This document shows, piece by piece, positions 7,949 to 14,201 of a DNA stretch of 27,154 nt. Both the position numbers and the translations under genes were made by a program. Position 1 is the first letter of the stretch, and every line of letters begins with the position of its first letter. Under the pieces are notes generated by a model. It made no database searches and was not told the origin of the DNA. It saw only the letters and a list, made by a program, of their open reading frames with translations. Where the stretch lies: positions 1-27,154 of the forward strand of contig CAMLEF010000016.1 of the NCBI GenBank assembly GCA_946478675.1, given 5' to 3'. This DNA is from an uncultured Flavobacteriales bacterium. GTDB lineage: Bacteria > Bacteroidota > Bacteroidia > Palsa-965.

Positions 7949-9127
7949 ATTTCCCCCGGCTCTATCTCGTATTCCGGCTACGTCTGCACCTCCGGCAGCA
8001 TCACGATCAACAGCACCGGTTCCGGCGGCATCGCGAATTTCACGCCGACTTACCAGTGGGAAAAGCAGGACAACTGCACCGGTGCCTGGACGGCAATTCC
8101 CGGAGCAACGGGATTGACACTGTCGGGTTATTCGATCAGCAACTCCGCCTGCTTCCGCCGCAAGATCATCGGGCCCTGCGGTGTGGAAGCGTACTCGAAT
8201 ACCGTTTCTGTAACGGTTTACGTAACACCGACGCCGTCGATCAACGTCAGCGGCATGGGAGCTTGTGATAACAGCGCTGTGCTCACCGCATCGGTCCCGC
8301 CTGCACAGGCTACGGGTATCAGCTATCTCTGGAACACCGGTGCAACGACAGCGACGATTACTCCGACGATCTCCAGCTACACGGTGTATACGGTTACGGC
8401 GTCAAATGCTTGCTACAGCACAAACGCTTCGACAGGGATTTCTCCTTGTGTAAATCTTACGGGTGATTTCCCGCCGGATTCTAACGGATTGACGATTAAT
8501 GATGATTTTTGTGTGAACTGGGACGGCACACACGGGTCAGAATATTTTTGGATCAAAGATCTCTCCATGGCAGATGGTGCGGCTCCGGCGTATAATGCAA
8601 CACAGGGACGACTGCGGATTTGGAACAGCTGGGGTATGCTGTTGTATGATAATACCTGGTATGCAGGATGCGGTGGGTTATGGAATGGTATTTTTACGTG
8701 GAATGGTATCTATGCAGGCTCACCTGTGTCTTCAGGCTGGTACGAATGGAAACTCGATCTGAGCAATTGCGGAACAGGAGTGCATACCTACGAAGGTTCT
8801 GTCTTCTGCCATGGCGTTTGCCCTGCACGTTATATGAACCCGGAGCAGCAAGGATCAACCGCTTCCGGTAACAGCATGACGAACGTGTACCCGAATCCCG
8901 GCAACGGAGCTTTCGAAGTAACCTTCGAAATGCCTTCCGATCAAACCGCTGGTGCTGAGAAAACCGTCGTTGTAACCGATGTCCTTGGCAAAGAAGTCGT
9001 CACCATGCAGGTTCCTGCCGACCAGTCCACTGCCCAGGTTAATCTCACCGATCAACCGGCCGGTGTATATTTCTTTACGGTCAAGACGGGCGAAAAAACC
9101 TCTACGGTCCGCGTGGTGAAACAGTAA
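7949..9127 (+). pseudogene. C-terminal half of the interrupted T9SS cargo (Ig-like region plus sorting domain)
   Basis: This continues the frame of the upstream gene without any further stop for 392 codons. It begins ISPGSISYSGYVCTSGS and holds an Ig/PKD-like segment with cysteines (YQWEKQDNCTGAWTAIPGA), a second Ig-like segment (about 8240-8440) and a gliding-protein-like module (about 8450-8830; RIWNSWGMLLYDNTWYAG). It ends in a T9SS type A sorting domain (YPNPGNGAFEV, VTDVLGKEVV, AGVYFFTVKTG). There is no signal peptide and no convincing start codon of its own; the first usable one is a TTG at 8114 in mid-domain. I therefore treat it as the detached 3' part of one 636-codon gene. Confidence 0.75.
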
Positions 9128-9151
9128 ATCAACTGAATGGTTTTATTTGAG

Positions 9152-9186
9152 AAAAGCATGTCCGGTCAATAGCCGGACATGCTTTT
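9152..9186. terminator. bidirectional terminator between convergent genes
   Basis: A perfect 14-bp stem (9152-9165 with 9173-9186) has a 7-nt loop TCAATAG. A-rich on the left and T-rich on the right, it can end transcription of the T9SS cargo gene (plus) and of the J-domain gene (minus), whose stop codon abuts it at 9187. Confidence 0.92.
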
Positions 9187-9639
9187 TTACAAAAATCGAA
9201 TGAGGAAAAAAAAGGCCGTCGAAAGAAGCACTACTGCAACTGCAATAATCATCATGTTCCTGATCCTCCTCCTGTGCTTCGCAATCACCCGCTGCCGCTG
9301 TTCCTCCCGCATGCGCATCGCCACGTCGTAATCATTCTTCCACGCATTGACGATCGTTTCCGCTTTGTGCTTCTGGAATTCCGAGTACTGCTGCTTCGTG
9401 TTGGCATTTTGATTTTTCGGTTTCGAATAATAACCGAAATGCCGGTCGTGCTTCAACCGCAGCACAGGATCGAGCAGCGTATCGAGCGCTTCCTTCAACA
9501 CCATGAACTGTTGCGCCGCGTCGCCGGATGCATTCACGTCGGGATGTGTTTCCCGCGTTTTCTTCCGCCACGCTTTCCGGATCGTCGCTTCGTTCGCGCC
9601 CGGGGAAATTTCCAGCAGCTTGTAAAAGTCCGTTTCCAT
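9187..9639 (-). CDS. J-domain protein with C-terminal membrane anchor
   Basis: This is a 150-residue protein. Residues 4-70 form a DnaJ-type J domain with the essential HPD motif (H32-P33-D34), which stimulates the ATPase of a DnaK/Hsp70 partner. It lacks the G/F region, the zinc-finger domain and the substrate-binding C-terminus of true DnaJ. Instead a charged helical stretch (about 80-125, with many Arg/Lys/Gln) leads to one C-terminal transmembrane helix (about 128-148). The J domain would face the cytoplasm as a tail-anchored protein, recruiting Hsp70 to the membrane. It is divergent from the ECF sigma operon, with 127 bp between the starts. No operon partner on its own strand is visible. 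Confidence 0.88.
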   Translation of the reverse strand: METDFYKLLEISPGANEATIRKAWRKKTRETHPDVNASGDAAQQFMVLKEALDTLLDPVLRLKHDRHFGYYSKPKNQNANTKQQYSEFQKHKAETIVNAWKNDYDVAMRMREEQRQRVIAKHRRRIRNMMIIAVAVVLLSTAFFFLIRFL

Positions 9640-9714
9640 TGGAAATTCTGCGTTCGGCTTGCCGGTATGACGGCTGCAAACCCTTTACCGGAACGAAGAT
9701 CGCAGGAATTTCCA
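9640..9714. repeat. inverted repeat spanning the divergent intergenic region
   Basis: TGGAAATTCTGCG (9640-9652) and CGCAGGAATTTCCA (9701-9714) are reverse complements except for one missing base. They flank 48 bp between the J-domain gene start and the ECF sigma promoter. A nested CCGGTA/TACCGG pair lies inside. This could be a two-site operator or a cruciform. Confidence 0.4.
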
Positions 9715-9720
9715 CCTTCT

Positions 9721-9750
9721 CCGCAAGTTTTAAAACAAGCTGTCGTCTAA
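9721..9750 (+). promoter_or_regulatory. predicted ECF-type promoter of the sigma operon
   Basis: CCGCAAGTTTT (9721-9731) and CGTCTAA (9744-9750) recur with identical 23-bp spacing before the YHYH gene at 11116-11145. A CAA triplet within the spacer is conserved at the same offset. GCAAGTT-N15-GTCTAA resembles the general ECF sigma promoter plan (GGAAC-like -35, CGTC/GTCTAA-like -10). The -10 ends 16 bp before the GTG start. Confidence 0.7.
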
Positions 9751-9766
9751 GAATTAGATTTCGAAG

Positions 9767-10339
9767 GTGGAAGAACAAGCTCTCCTTCGTGAATTGCAGG
9801 CCGGCAGCCAGGATGCGTTTCGCAAACTGTTCCGGAACTACCGGCAGCGGGTGTACAACACCTGCCTCGGTTTGCTGCAGCACAGCGAAGATGCAGAAGA
9901 CGTGACGCAGGAAGTGTTCATTGAAGTGTTTCGCTCCGCAACCAGTTTCCGCGGCGACGCGCAACTCTCGACCTGGCTGTACCGCGTGGCGACAAACAAA
10001 AGCCTGGACCATCTCCGTGCGCAGGCGCGGGGCAAACGTTCCGGCAATGTCGTTCGCCTCGATGGAGAAGCGGCGCCGCAGATCGCAGCGGAACACGCAT
10101 TTGTTCACCCGGGCGTGGCGCTCGAGCAGAAAGAACGCGCGAAAACACTTTTTGCGGCCATCGCTGCTTTGCCGGAGAATCAGCGCGTGGCGTTCACGCT
10201 CAGCAAAGTCGAAGGACTGAGCTATAAAGAGATCGGGGAAGTGATGGAAATGAATTTGCCCGCCATCGAATCGCTGATCCATCGCGCGAAAACGAACCTG
10301 AAAAAACTGCTGGCCGATTTTTATCGTGCAGAAAAATAA
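9767..10339 (+). CDS. ECF-type RNA polymerase sigma-70 family factor
   Basis: This is a 190-residue sigma factor. Region 2 (about 10-85) contains the core-binding DAEDVTQEVFIEVF and the -10 recognition helix STWLYRVATNKSLDHLR. Region 4 (about 125-180) contains LPENQRVAFTLSKVEGLSYKEIGEVM, NLPAIESLIHRAKTNLKK. Region 3 is absent, as in extracytoplasmic-function sigma factors. The start is GTG at 9767; an in-frame TAG at 9755 rules out a longer form. It is followed 1 bp later by a small single-TM protein and then a periplasmic sensor-like protein, the usual arrangement for a sigma factor held by a membrane anti-sigma. It most likely transcribes its own operon and the downstream YHYH gene from matching promoters. 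Confidence 0.93.
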   Translation: MEEQALLRELQAGSQDAFRKLFRNYRQRVYNTCLGLLQHSEDAEDVTQEVFIEVFRSATSFRGDAQLSTWLYRVATNKSLDHLRAQARGKRSGNVVRLDGEAAPQIAAEHAFVHPGVALEQKERAKTLFAAIAALPENQRVAFTLSKVEGLSYKEIGEVMEMNLPAIESLIHRAKTNLKKLLADFYRAEK

Positions 10340-10340
10340 A

Positions 10341-10637
10341 ATGAAAAACGAATCGCTTACGCCGGAACAAAAAGCCGACCTCGCGCTCGAAAGCCTTCAC
10401 GGCATGACCCGCGCGGAAGTCCCGGCCGCACTGGAAGAAAAGCTCTTCGCACGACTGGCGAAACATGCCGCAGCACGCACACCGAAATGGTTTTGGGCAG
10501 CAGCGGTCGTATTGCTGGCGGTGAATGTCGTCGCAGCCTTCCACGGTTCGGAAGAAAAAAGATCCGGCGGCAACGAACTGAAATCGGTGGGCGCTTATTA
10601 TTTCCCGGGCGGCGACTGGTTCTCACAAACGGAATAA
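10341..10637 (+). CDS. small single-TM protein, probable anti-sigma factor
   Basis: This is a 98-residue protein. An in-frame ATG lies at 10326 inside the sigma gene, but the ATG at 10341, one base after the sigma stop, gives MKNESLTPEQKADLALESLHG and fits operon spacing. Residues 1-48 are helical and charged (predicted cytoplasmic), 49-66 form one transmembrane helix (WFWAAAVVLLAVNVVAAF), and about 30 residues are outside. It has no zinc-binding HxxxCxxC motif. Size and layout resemble CnrY-type mini anti-sigma factors, whose short cytoplasmic helix clamps the sigma factor. That function is inferred from position and topology only; I recognise no sequence family. Confidence 0.75.
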   Translation: MKNESLTPEQKADLALESLHGMTRAEVPAALEEKLFARLAKHAAARTPKWFWAAAVVLLAVNVVAAFHGSEEKRSGGNELKSVGAYYFPGGDWFSQTE

Positions 10638-10638
10638 C

Positions 10639-11112
10639 ATGAAACTGCTTTCCAACTCCCGGTTTACCGGCCCCGCGCTGCTGCTGCTGTTGGTGCTCAA
10701 CGCAGGAATGCTGTTCGTGCTGCTGCGTCATCCGAAGCCGCCCCGCAACAACGACGCGGTGAAAAATTTTCTCATCGACGAGCTGAAGCTGGATGCCGGT
10801 CAGCAGCAACAGTTCGCATCGCTGGTCAGTGAGCATCGCGCAGCGGCAGAGCAGGCGCAGCGCCGCATCCACGAATGCCGTGATTCGCTCGTGCAGCAGC
10901 TTTCCGCAACGCCGGCGAATGAAGAAACAATCACGCGCCTTTCGGAAGAGATCGGCGATCAGCAGGCCCATCTCGAAAAAGCGACGATGGATCATTTCTC
11001 GAAAGTGCGCGCCATCTGTAATCCTTCGCAGCAACAAAAATTCGACGAAGTCATCCGCGAAGCGCTGCACATGATGGCGCCGCAGGGACCGCCGCCTCCG
11101 GGCAAACATTGA
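10639..11112 (+). CDS. periplasmic heavy-metal-sensor-like protein (CpxP/Spy/CnrX type)
   Basis: This is a 157-residue protein with an N-terminal signal anchor (about 10-30; ALLLLLVLNAGMLFVLL) and a long helical periplasmic region. KNFLIDELKLDAGQQQQFASLVSEHR resembles the first helix pair of the Metal_resist/LTXXQ fold, and NPSQQQKFDEVIREALHMM resembles the closing helices. His, Met and Cys residues (SEHR, IHECRD, RAICNP, LHMM, GKH) could bind metal, but the site cannot be assigned by eye. It starts one base after the stop of the small TM protein. In the order sigma, TM protein, sensor it parallels the cnrYXH logic, where CnrX senses metal and CnrY holds CnrH. A chaperone role like Spy/CpxP is the alternative. 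Confidence 0.8.
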   Translation: MKLLSNSRFTGPALLLLLVLNAGMLFVLLRHPKPPRNNDAVKNFLIDELKLDAGQQQQFASLVSEHRAAAEQAQRRIHECRDSLVQQLSATPANEETITRLSEEIGDQQAHLEKATMDHFSKVRAICNPSQQQKFDEVIREALHMMAPQGPPPPGKH

Positions 11113-11115
11113 TCG

Positions 11116-11145
11116 CCGCAAGTTTTTTCGCAACATAACGTCTAA
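11116..11145 (+). promoter_or_regulatory. predicted ECF-type promoter of the YHYH gene
   Basis: CCGCAAGTTTT (11116-11126) and CGTCTAA (11139-11145) repeat the element before the sigma gene (9721-9750) with the same 23-bp offset. It begins 4 bp after the stop of the periplasmic sensor gene and ends 18 bp before the YHYH ATG, so the YHYH gene should have its own start site under the same sigma factor. Confidence 0.72.
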
Positions 11146-11163
11146 ACAGGAAACTCACCCCCA

Positions 11164-12375
11164 ATGAAAAAAACACTACTCACGCTTTCTTTCGCTTCCT
11201 TACTGATCGCCGGCCATGCGCAGGTCGCTCCCGAGATCGGCTGCTGGATACTGAACACGAGCAACGCCACGGGTTACAACAACATCCCGTCGAACGTGCA
11301 GCAGGTGCAGTATTCCAACAACAACGTGTACGTCAGCTGCACTTGTATCCCCGGTTACGATATCGGCCCGTGGGTCGGCAACCCGAACACGCCGTCGAAC
11401 CAGAATTTCGTGTACAAGCTCACGCGCACGCCGCAGCAGAATACCGGCAACCCGGTGAACACGCCGCTCGGGCACATCGGCGTGTGGACGAATGGCGTGA
11501 GCATGTTCAACGCGAAAGATGCGATGTCGTACAACAACGCCGGAGTCTGGAACCAGAATGCGATCGTCGTTGAAGGCGGATCATTCGACACCTGCCTCGG
11601 CCATCCCGCACCGAACGGCGAATACCATCACCACCTCAACCCGCATTGCCTGTACGATGATCACGACAGCACCGTGCATTCGCCCATCATCGGTTATGCG
11701 TTCGACGGCTATCCCGTGTACGGCGCGTATGCGTATGCCAACACGAACGGCACCGGCCCGATCACGCGCATGAAAAGCAGCTACGTGATGAATACGGCGA
11801 CCACGCGCGCCAATGGCCCCGCCGTTTCTGCGCAGTACCCGCTCGGCTATTACATCGAAGATTTCACTTACGTAGCCGGCTCGGGCGATCTCGACGAGCA
11901 CAACGGGCGTTTCTGCGTGACGCCGGAATATCCCAACGGCACGTACGCGTATTTCGTCACGCTCGATGCCAATCTCAATGCCGCGTATCCGTACACGGTC
12001 GGACCGACGTACTACGGCACCGTTCCTTCCGGCAACACCGGCCCGGGCAGCGGCCACAACACCGTTTCGGAACAAGTCACAACCTACACGCCTTCGGGAG
12101 TGAATGAAATCGCGTCAACGCTTCCCGTTACGATTTTCCCGAGCCCAGCCTCGCTGAACGGAACGATGAACATTTTCATCTCGCCGGTCGCCATCAACAA
12201 CATCACGATGACGATGTTCGGTGTCGACGGCAAAGAAATCCGCCGCACGGAGAACATGCAGCCGGCGGTCACTTATCCAATCGATCTCAACGGATTGCCG
12301 GGCGGAATGTACCTGGTGCGATTCGAGTACAACGGCCTCGTCACGACCCAAAAAGTGATGATCGCCGGCGAATAG
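11164..12375 (+). CDS. secreted YHYH-domain protein with T9SS sorting tail
   Basis: This is a 403-residue protein with a signal peptide (MKKTLLTLSFASLLIAGHAQ) and a YHYH domain (about 70-290). The name-giving stretch reads GEYHHHLNPHC, followed by SPIIGYAFDGYPVYG. GHIGVWTNGVSMFNAKDA and CVTPEYPNGTYAYFVT are also typical of the family. The C-terminal 80 residues form a T9SS type A sorting domain (FPSPASLNG, MFGVDGKEI, LPGGMYLVRFEYNG), so it should be exported to the surface or medium. YHYH proteins have no settled function. The His/Cys/Asp-rich core (SCTCIPGYD, YHHHLNPHCLYDDHD) suggests metal binding. It lies behind an ECF sigma cassette with a metal-sensor-like protein and carries a matching promoter, so it is probably the effector of that stress response. 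Confidence 0.88.
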   Translation: MKKTLLTLSFASLLIAGHAQVAPEIGCWILNTSNATGYNNIPSNVQQVQYSNNNVYVSCTCIPGYDIGPWVGNPNTPSNQNFVYKLTRTPQQNTGNPVNTPLGHIGVWTNGVSMFNAKDAMSYNNAGVWNQNAIVVEGGSFDTCLGHPAPNGEYHHHLNPHCLYDDHDSTVHSPIIGYAFDGYPVYGAYAYANTNGTGPITRMKSSYVMNTATTRANGPAVSAQYPLGYYIEDFTYVAGSGDLDEHNGRFCVTPEYPNGTYAYFVTLDANLNAAYPYTVGPTYYGTVPSGNTGPGSGHNTVSEQVTTYTPSGVNEIASTLPVTIFPSPASLNGTMNIFISPVAINNITMTMFGVDGKEIRRTENMQPAVTYPIDLNGLPGGMYLVRFEYNGLVTTQKVMIAGE

Positions 12376-12395
12376 CGTCCTCTACATTCGAGTAG

Positions 12396-12429
12396 AAAGC
12401 CCCGCTTGTTCATGAGCGGGGCTTTTTTT
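12396..12429 (+). terminator. intrinsic terminator of the YHYH gene
   Basis: An 11-bp stem, AAAGCCCCGCT (12396-12406) with AGCGGGGCTTT (12415-12425), has an 8-nt loop and runs into seven T (12423-12429). It lies 20 bp past the stop codon. Confidence 0.93.
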
Positions 12430-12435
12430 GTGATC

Positions 12436-12482
12436 GCCGGCGAGTCGGGTGAGCCGGCGAGTCGGGTATTAACACCCGACTC
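12436..12482. repeat. 15-bp direct repeat plus inverted copy after the terminator
   Basis: GCCGGCGAGTCGGGT occurs twice with a 2-bp gap (12436-12450, 12453-12467). The second copy's GAGTCGGGT pairs with ACCCGACTC (12474-12482) across a 6-nt loop. In addition, TGATCGCCGGCGA at 12431-12443 duplicates the last coding bases of the YHYH gene (12359-12371). Confidence 0.6.
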
Positions 12483-12589
12483 ACCGTCAGCAGCACTTTC
12501 TCTCGTACAAAGATCACGCTGTCAAAATCTTGTTTCTGTTGTGAAACGACGCAAAGATCTCGGAGCAGCAGCAACAGCAATTTCAATGC

Positions 12590-12745
12590 AACAGTTGTCG
12601 CGCTGTACGCTGCAAGTCCTCGCGTGCAGCAGAACAAAGCTGCTGCTGTCGCATTCGCTTTGTTCGCTGCACGCTCCGGGCTTTCCCTGCCCGACTGCGT
12701 CGTTCAGGCGGGTGCTGCCATCGCGGCTATTTTCATCCGTCCGTG
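12590..12745. other. structured intergenic element (candidate interspersed repeat or small RNA)
   Basis: This lies in the 441-bp stretch between the YHYH gene and the DUF4476 gene. GCGTGCAGC-A-GAACAAAGC (12622-12640) pairs with 12657-12674, giving an 18-bp stem with one bulged A and a 16-nt loop. A second hairpin, CCCGACTG with CAGGCGGG (12690-12712), follows. No terminator T-run follows either, and no credible coding frame is present. The pattern looks like an interspersed palindromic element, but strand and transcription cannot be told. The remainder (12483-12590) shows nothing I can assign. Confidence 0.4.
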
Positions 12746-12759
12746 CTCACCAGAACAAC

Positions 12760-12790
12760 AAAAAAAACGGCGATCATCGCTGACCGCCGT
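12760..12790 (-). terminator. intrinsic terminator of the DUF4476 gene
   Basis: On the minus strand a 6-bp stem, ACGGCG (complement of 12785-12790) with CGCCGT (complement of 12767-12772), encloses a 12-nt loop and is followed by eight T (A-run 12760-12767). It lies about 27 bp past the stop codon. Confidence 0.8.
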
Positions 12791-12816
12791 TTCACTTCTG
12801 TATTTACCGTCTTCAA

Positions 12817-13905
12817 TTACTTGTGCGACTCGATGTATTCGTTCAGCTCGTCAACCGACGTAGAGAACGAGAAGCCGTCGTTCAGCTGGTAGTAGTTGTT
12901 CGGGTCGGTGGTTTTGCCGTACGCGAACTTCGCCCACTCGAGCTTGTTCTCTTCGAAGGAGAAGAGCGCCATGATCTCTTTCACCTGCGCGCAGCTCATG
13001 CAGTTGGTGTTGAGCACCTGCTTCGCCACTTTCAGCTTGCCGTCTTCGAACGACTGGCCGCTGATGGATTTTTTTGCCGCAGCGAAATCGGAAGCCGACA
13101 TCGGGTACACGCAGCCTGCAGGAGCGGGAGCAGGCGCCGGTGCGGTGGTCGTCGTCGTGCCGCCGGTCGTCGTGGTGGTAGAAGACGACGTAGTGGTAGT
13201 GGTCGTCGTGGAAGACGTTGACGTGCCGCCCATGCCGTCGTTGATGTTGATGTTGATGCCGACGCCGGGCATGCCCATGTTCACGTTAGCGCCGTTGGCA
13301 GTACCGGTTGTGGTCGTTGTGGTGGTCGTCGTCGAGCTGGAGGAATTGCCGGCATTCGGATCGGAAACCGTGGTGGTGGTCGTTGCGCCGGTCGGGGTGC
13401 CGCCAACGTTCATCGTCACCGATGCGCCCTGCGTCTGGGTTTGTGCGGGAGCCTCAGTGGTCGTCGTCGTGGTGCTGTACGAGCTGGTCTGCGTCGCGTT
13501 GCCCGACGGGTTGAACTGGTACACAACCTGGCCGGGACCGGCGGTGGTGGTGAGGTCGGCTACGCTGTTCGGGCGGAGCTTCAGGCCTTTTTTCGTGTTG
13601 TCGATCGAGCAGATGAGCTCTTTGCCGTGGAGGTCTTCGCCGCCGTACATCATGTAAACGTTCTGGTCGATCGGTGCGAGGTTCGCATCGGCGAAGATCA
13701 CACGCACTTTATAGTTCGGCGCCGTGAGCCCCGTGACTTTCACGTTCGTTTCGGGATTTTCGTTCTGGCGAAGACCGTTAACGATCAGCGTGAACTTGTA
13801 GCCGTCCTGCGAGAAGACGACGAGGTTGTTGGCCTGCGCAAAAGCGAAAGCCGCCATCAGCATGAAAGCTGAGAAGAGTGAGAGGCGTTTGAGAGTGGTT
13901 TTCAT
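12817..13905 (-). CDS. exported DUF4476-domain protein with Thr-rich linkers
   Basis: This is a 362-residue protein. A longer frame opens at 14016, but the ATG at 13905 begins a proper signal peptide (MKTTLKRLSLFSAFMLMAAFAFAQ). Residues 25-130 form a beta-rich domain (LVVFSQDGYKFTLIVNGLRQN). Residues 135-270 are low complexity with several runs of Thr broken by Ala/Pro/Ser and a Gly/Asn/Met-rich patch. The C-terminal 95 residues match DUF4476: CVYPMSASDFAAAKKSI, SCAQVKEIMALFSFEENK, LEWAKFAYGKTTDPNNYY. The function of the family is unknown. The linkers suggest a flexible, possibly O-glycosylated periplasmic or surface protein; Bacteroidota do O-glycosylate Thr/Ser-rich exported proteins. It is divergent from the helical-repeat gene, and a TGTGANTTCACA site lies near each. 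Confidence 0.87.
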   Translation of the reverse strand: MKTTLKRLSLFSAFMLMAAFAFAQANNLVVFSQDGYKFTLIVNGLRQNENPETNVKVTGLTAPNYKVRVIFADANLAPIDQNVYMMYGGEDLHGKELICSIDNTKKGLKLRPNSVADLTTTAGPGQVVYQFNPSGNATQTSSYSTTTTTTEAPAQTQTQGASVTMNVGGTPTGATTTTTVSDPNAGNSSSSTTTTTTTTTGTANGANVNMGMPGVGINININDGMGGTSTSSTTTTTTTSSSTTTTTGGTTTTTAPAPAPAPAGCVYPMSASDFAAAKKSISGQSFEDGKLKVAKQVLNTNCMSCAQVKEIMALFSFEENKLEWAKFAYGKTTDPNNYYQLNDGFSFSTSVDELNEYIESHK

Positions 13906-13963
13906 AGTCGGTTTTGGTTGATGTTGTTGTGGGGTGGATTTCAACTGCTGTGCCAGAACCGTG

Positions 13964-13975
13964 TGTGAATTCACA
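13964..13975. promoter_or_regulatory. palindromic candidate operator TGTGAATTCACA (first of a pair)
   Basis: This is a perfect 12-bp palindrome 59 bp before the DUF4476 ATG and about 40 bp downstream of its -7 element. An almost identical copy, TGTGAGTTCACA, lies at 14128-14139 on the other side of the same divergent intergenic region. Confidence 0.45.
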
Positions 13976-14013
13976 ACTTCCCGGTTTCGGCGTCCTGTTT
14001 TTTTTCTGCGCTG

Positions 14014-14021
14014 CAAAAGTA
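14014..14021 (-). promoter_or_regulatory. -7 promoter element (TACTTTTG) for the DUF4476 gene
   Basis: The minus strand reads TACTTTTG, a full TAnnTTTG match, about 110 bp before the DUF4476 ATG. No clear TTTG at -33. It implies a 5' leader of about 100 nt that contains the TGTGAATTCACA palindrome. Confidence 0.45.
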
Positions 14022-14127
14022 CGAGGAAGAACAGGAGTAGCGGTTGTCTTATAGCTACACGATGAAAATTTAATGGTTGTAGACGTGAAGCAAATACGCG
14101 TGAATGCTGCGTTTTCTCTTCGGAGAA

Positions 14128-14139
14128 TGTGAGTTCACA
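14128..14139. promoter_or_regulatory. palindromic candidate operator TGTGAGTTCACA (second of a pair)
   Basis: It differs at one base from the palindrome at 13964-13975, lies 164 bp away and sits about 63 bp before the helical-repeat gene start at 14202. A weak -7-like TATCTTGG follows at 14153-14160. Confidence 0.45.
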
Positions 14140-14201
14140 AATTGTAAGTGCCTATCTTGGGAACGGTTTTTGAAAACCCGCATCACAACCAACTCCCGCT
14201 T

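Noticed and set aside
12406..12783. 125-codon plus-strand frame between the YHYH and DUF4476 genes
   Set aside because: It runs through the terminator, the direct repeats and the hairpins. The composition is not protein-like and there is no promoter or homologous motif.
13964..13975. Crp binding site
   Set aside because: Half-sites TGTGA and TCACA are present but separated by 2 bp instead of 6, so a classical Crp site is not supported. Kept only as an unspecified palindromic operator.
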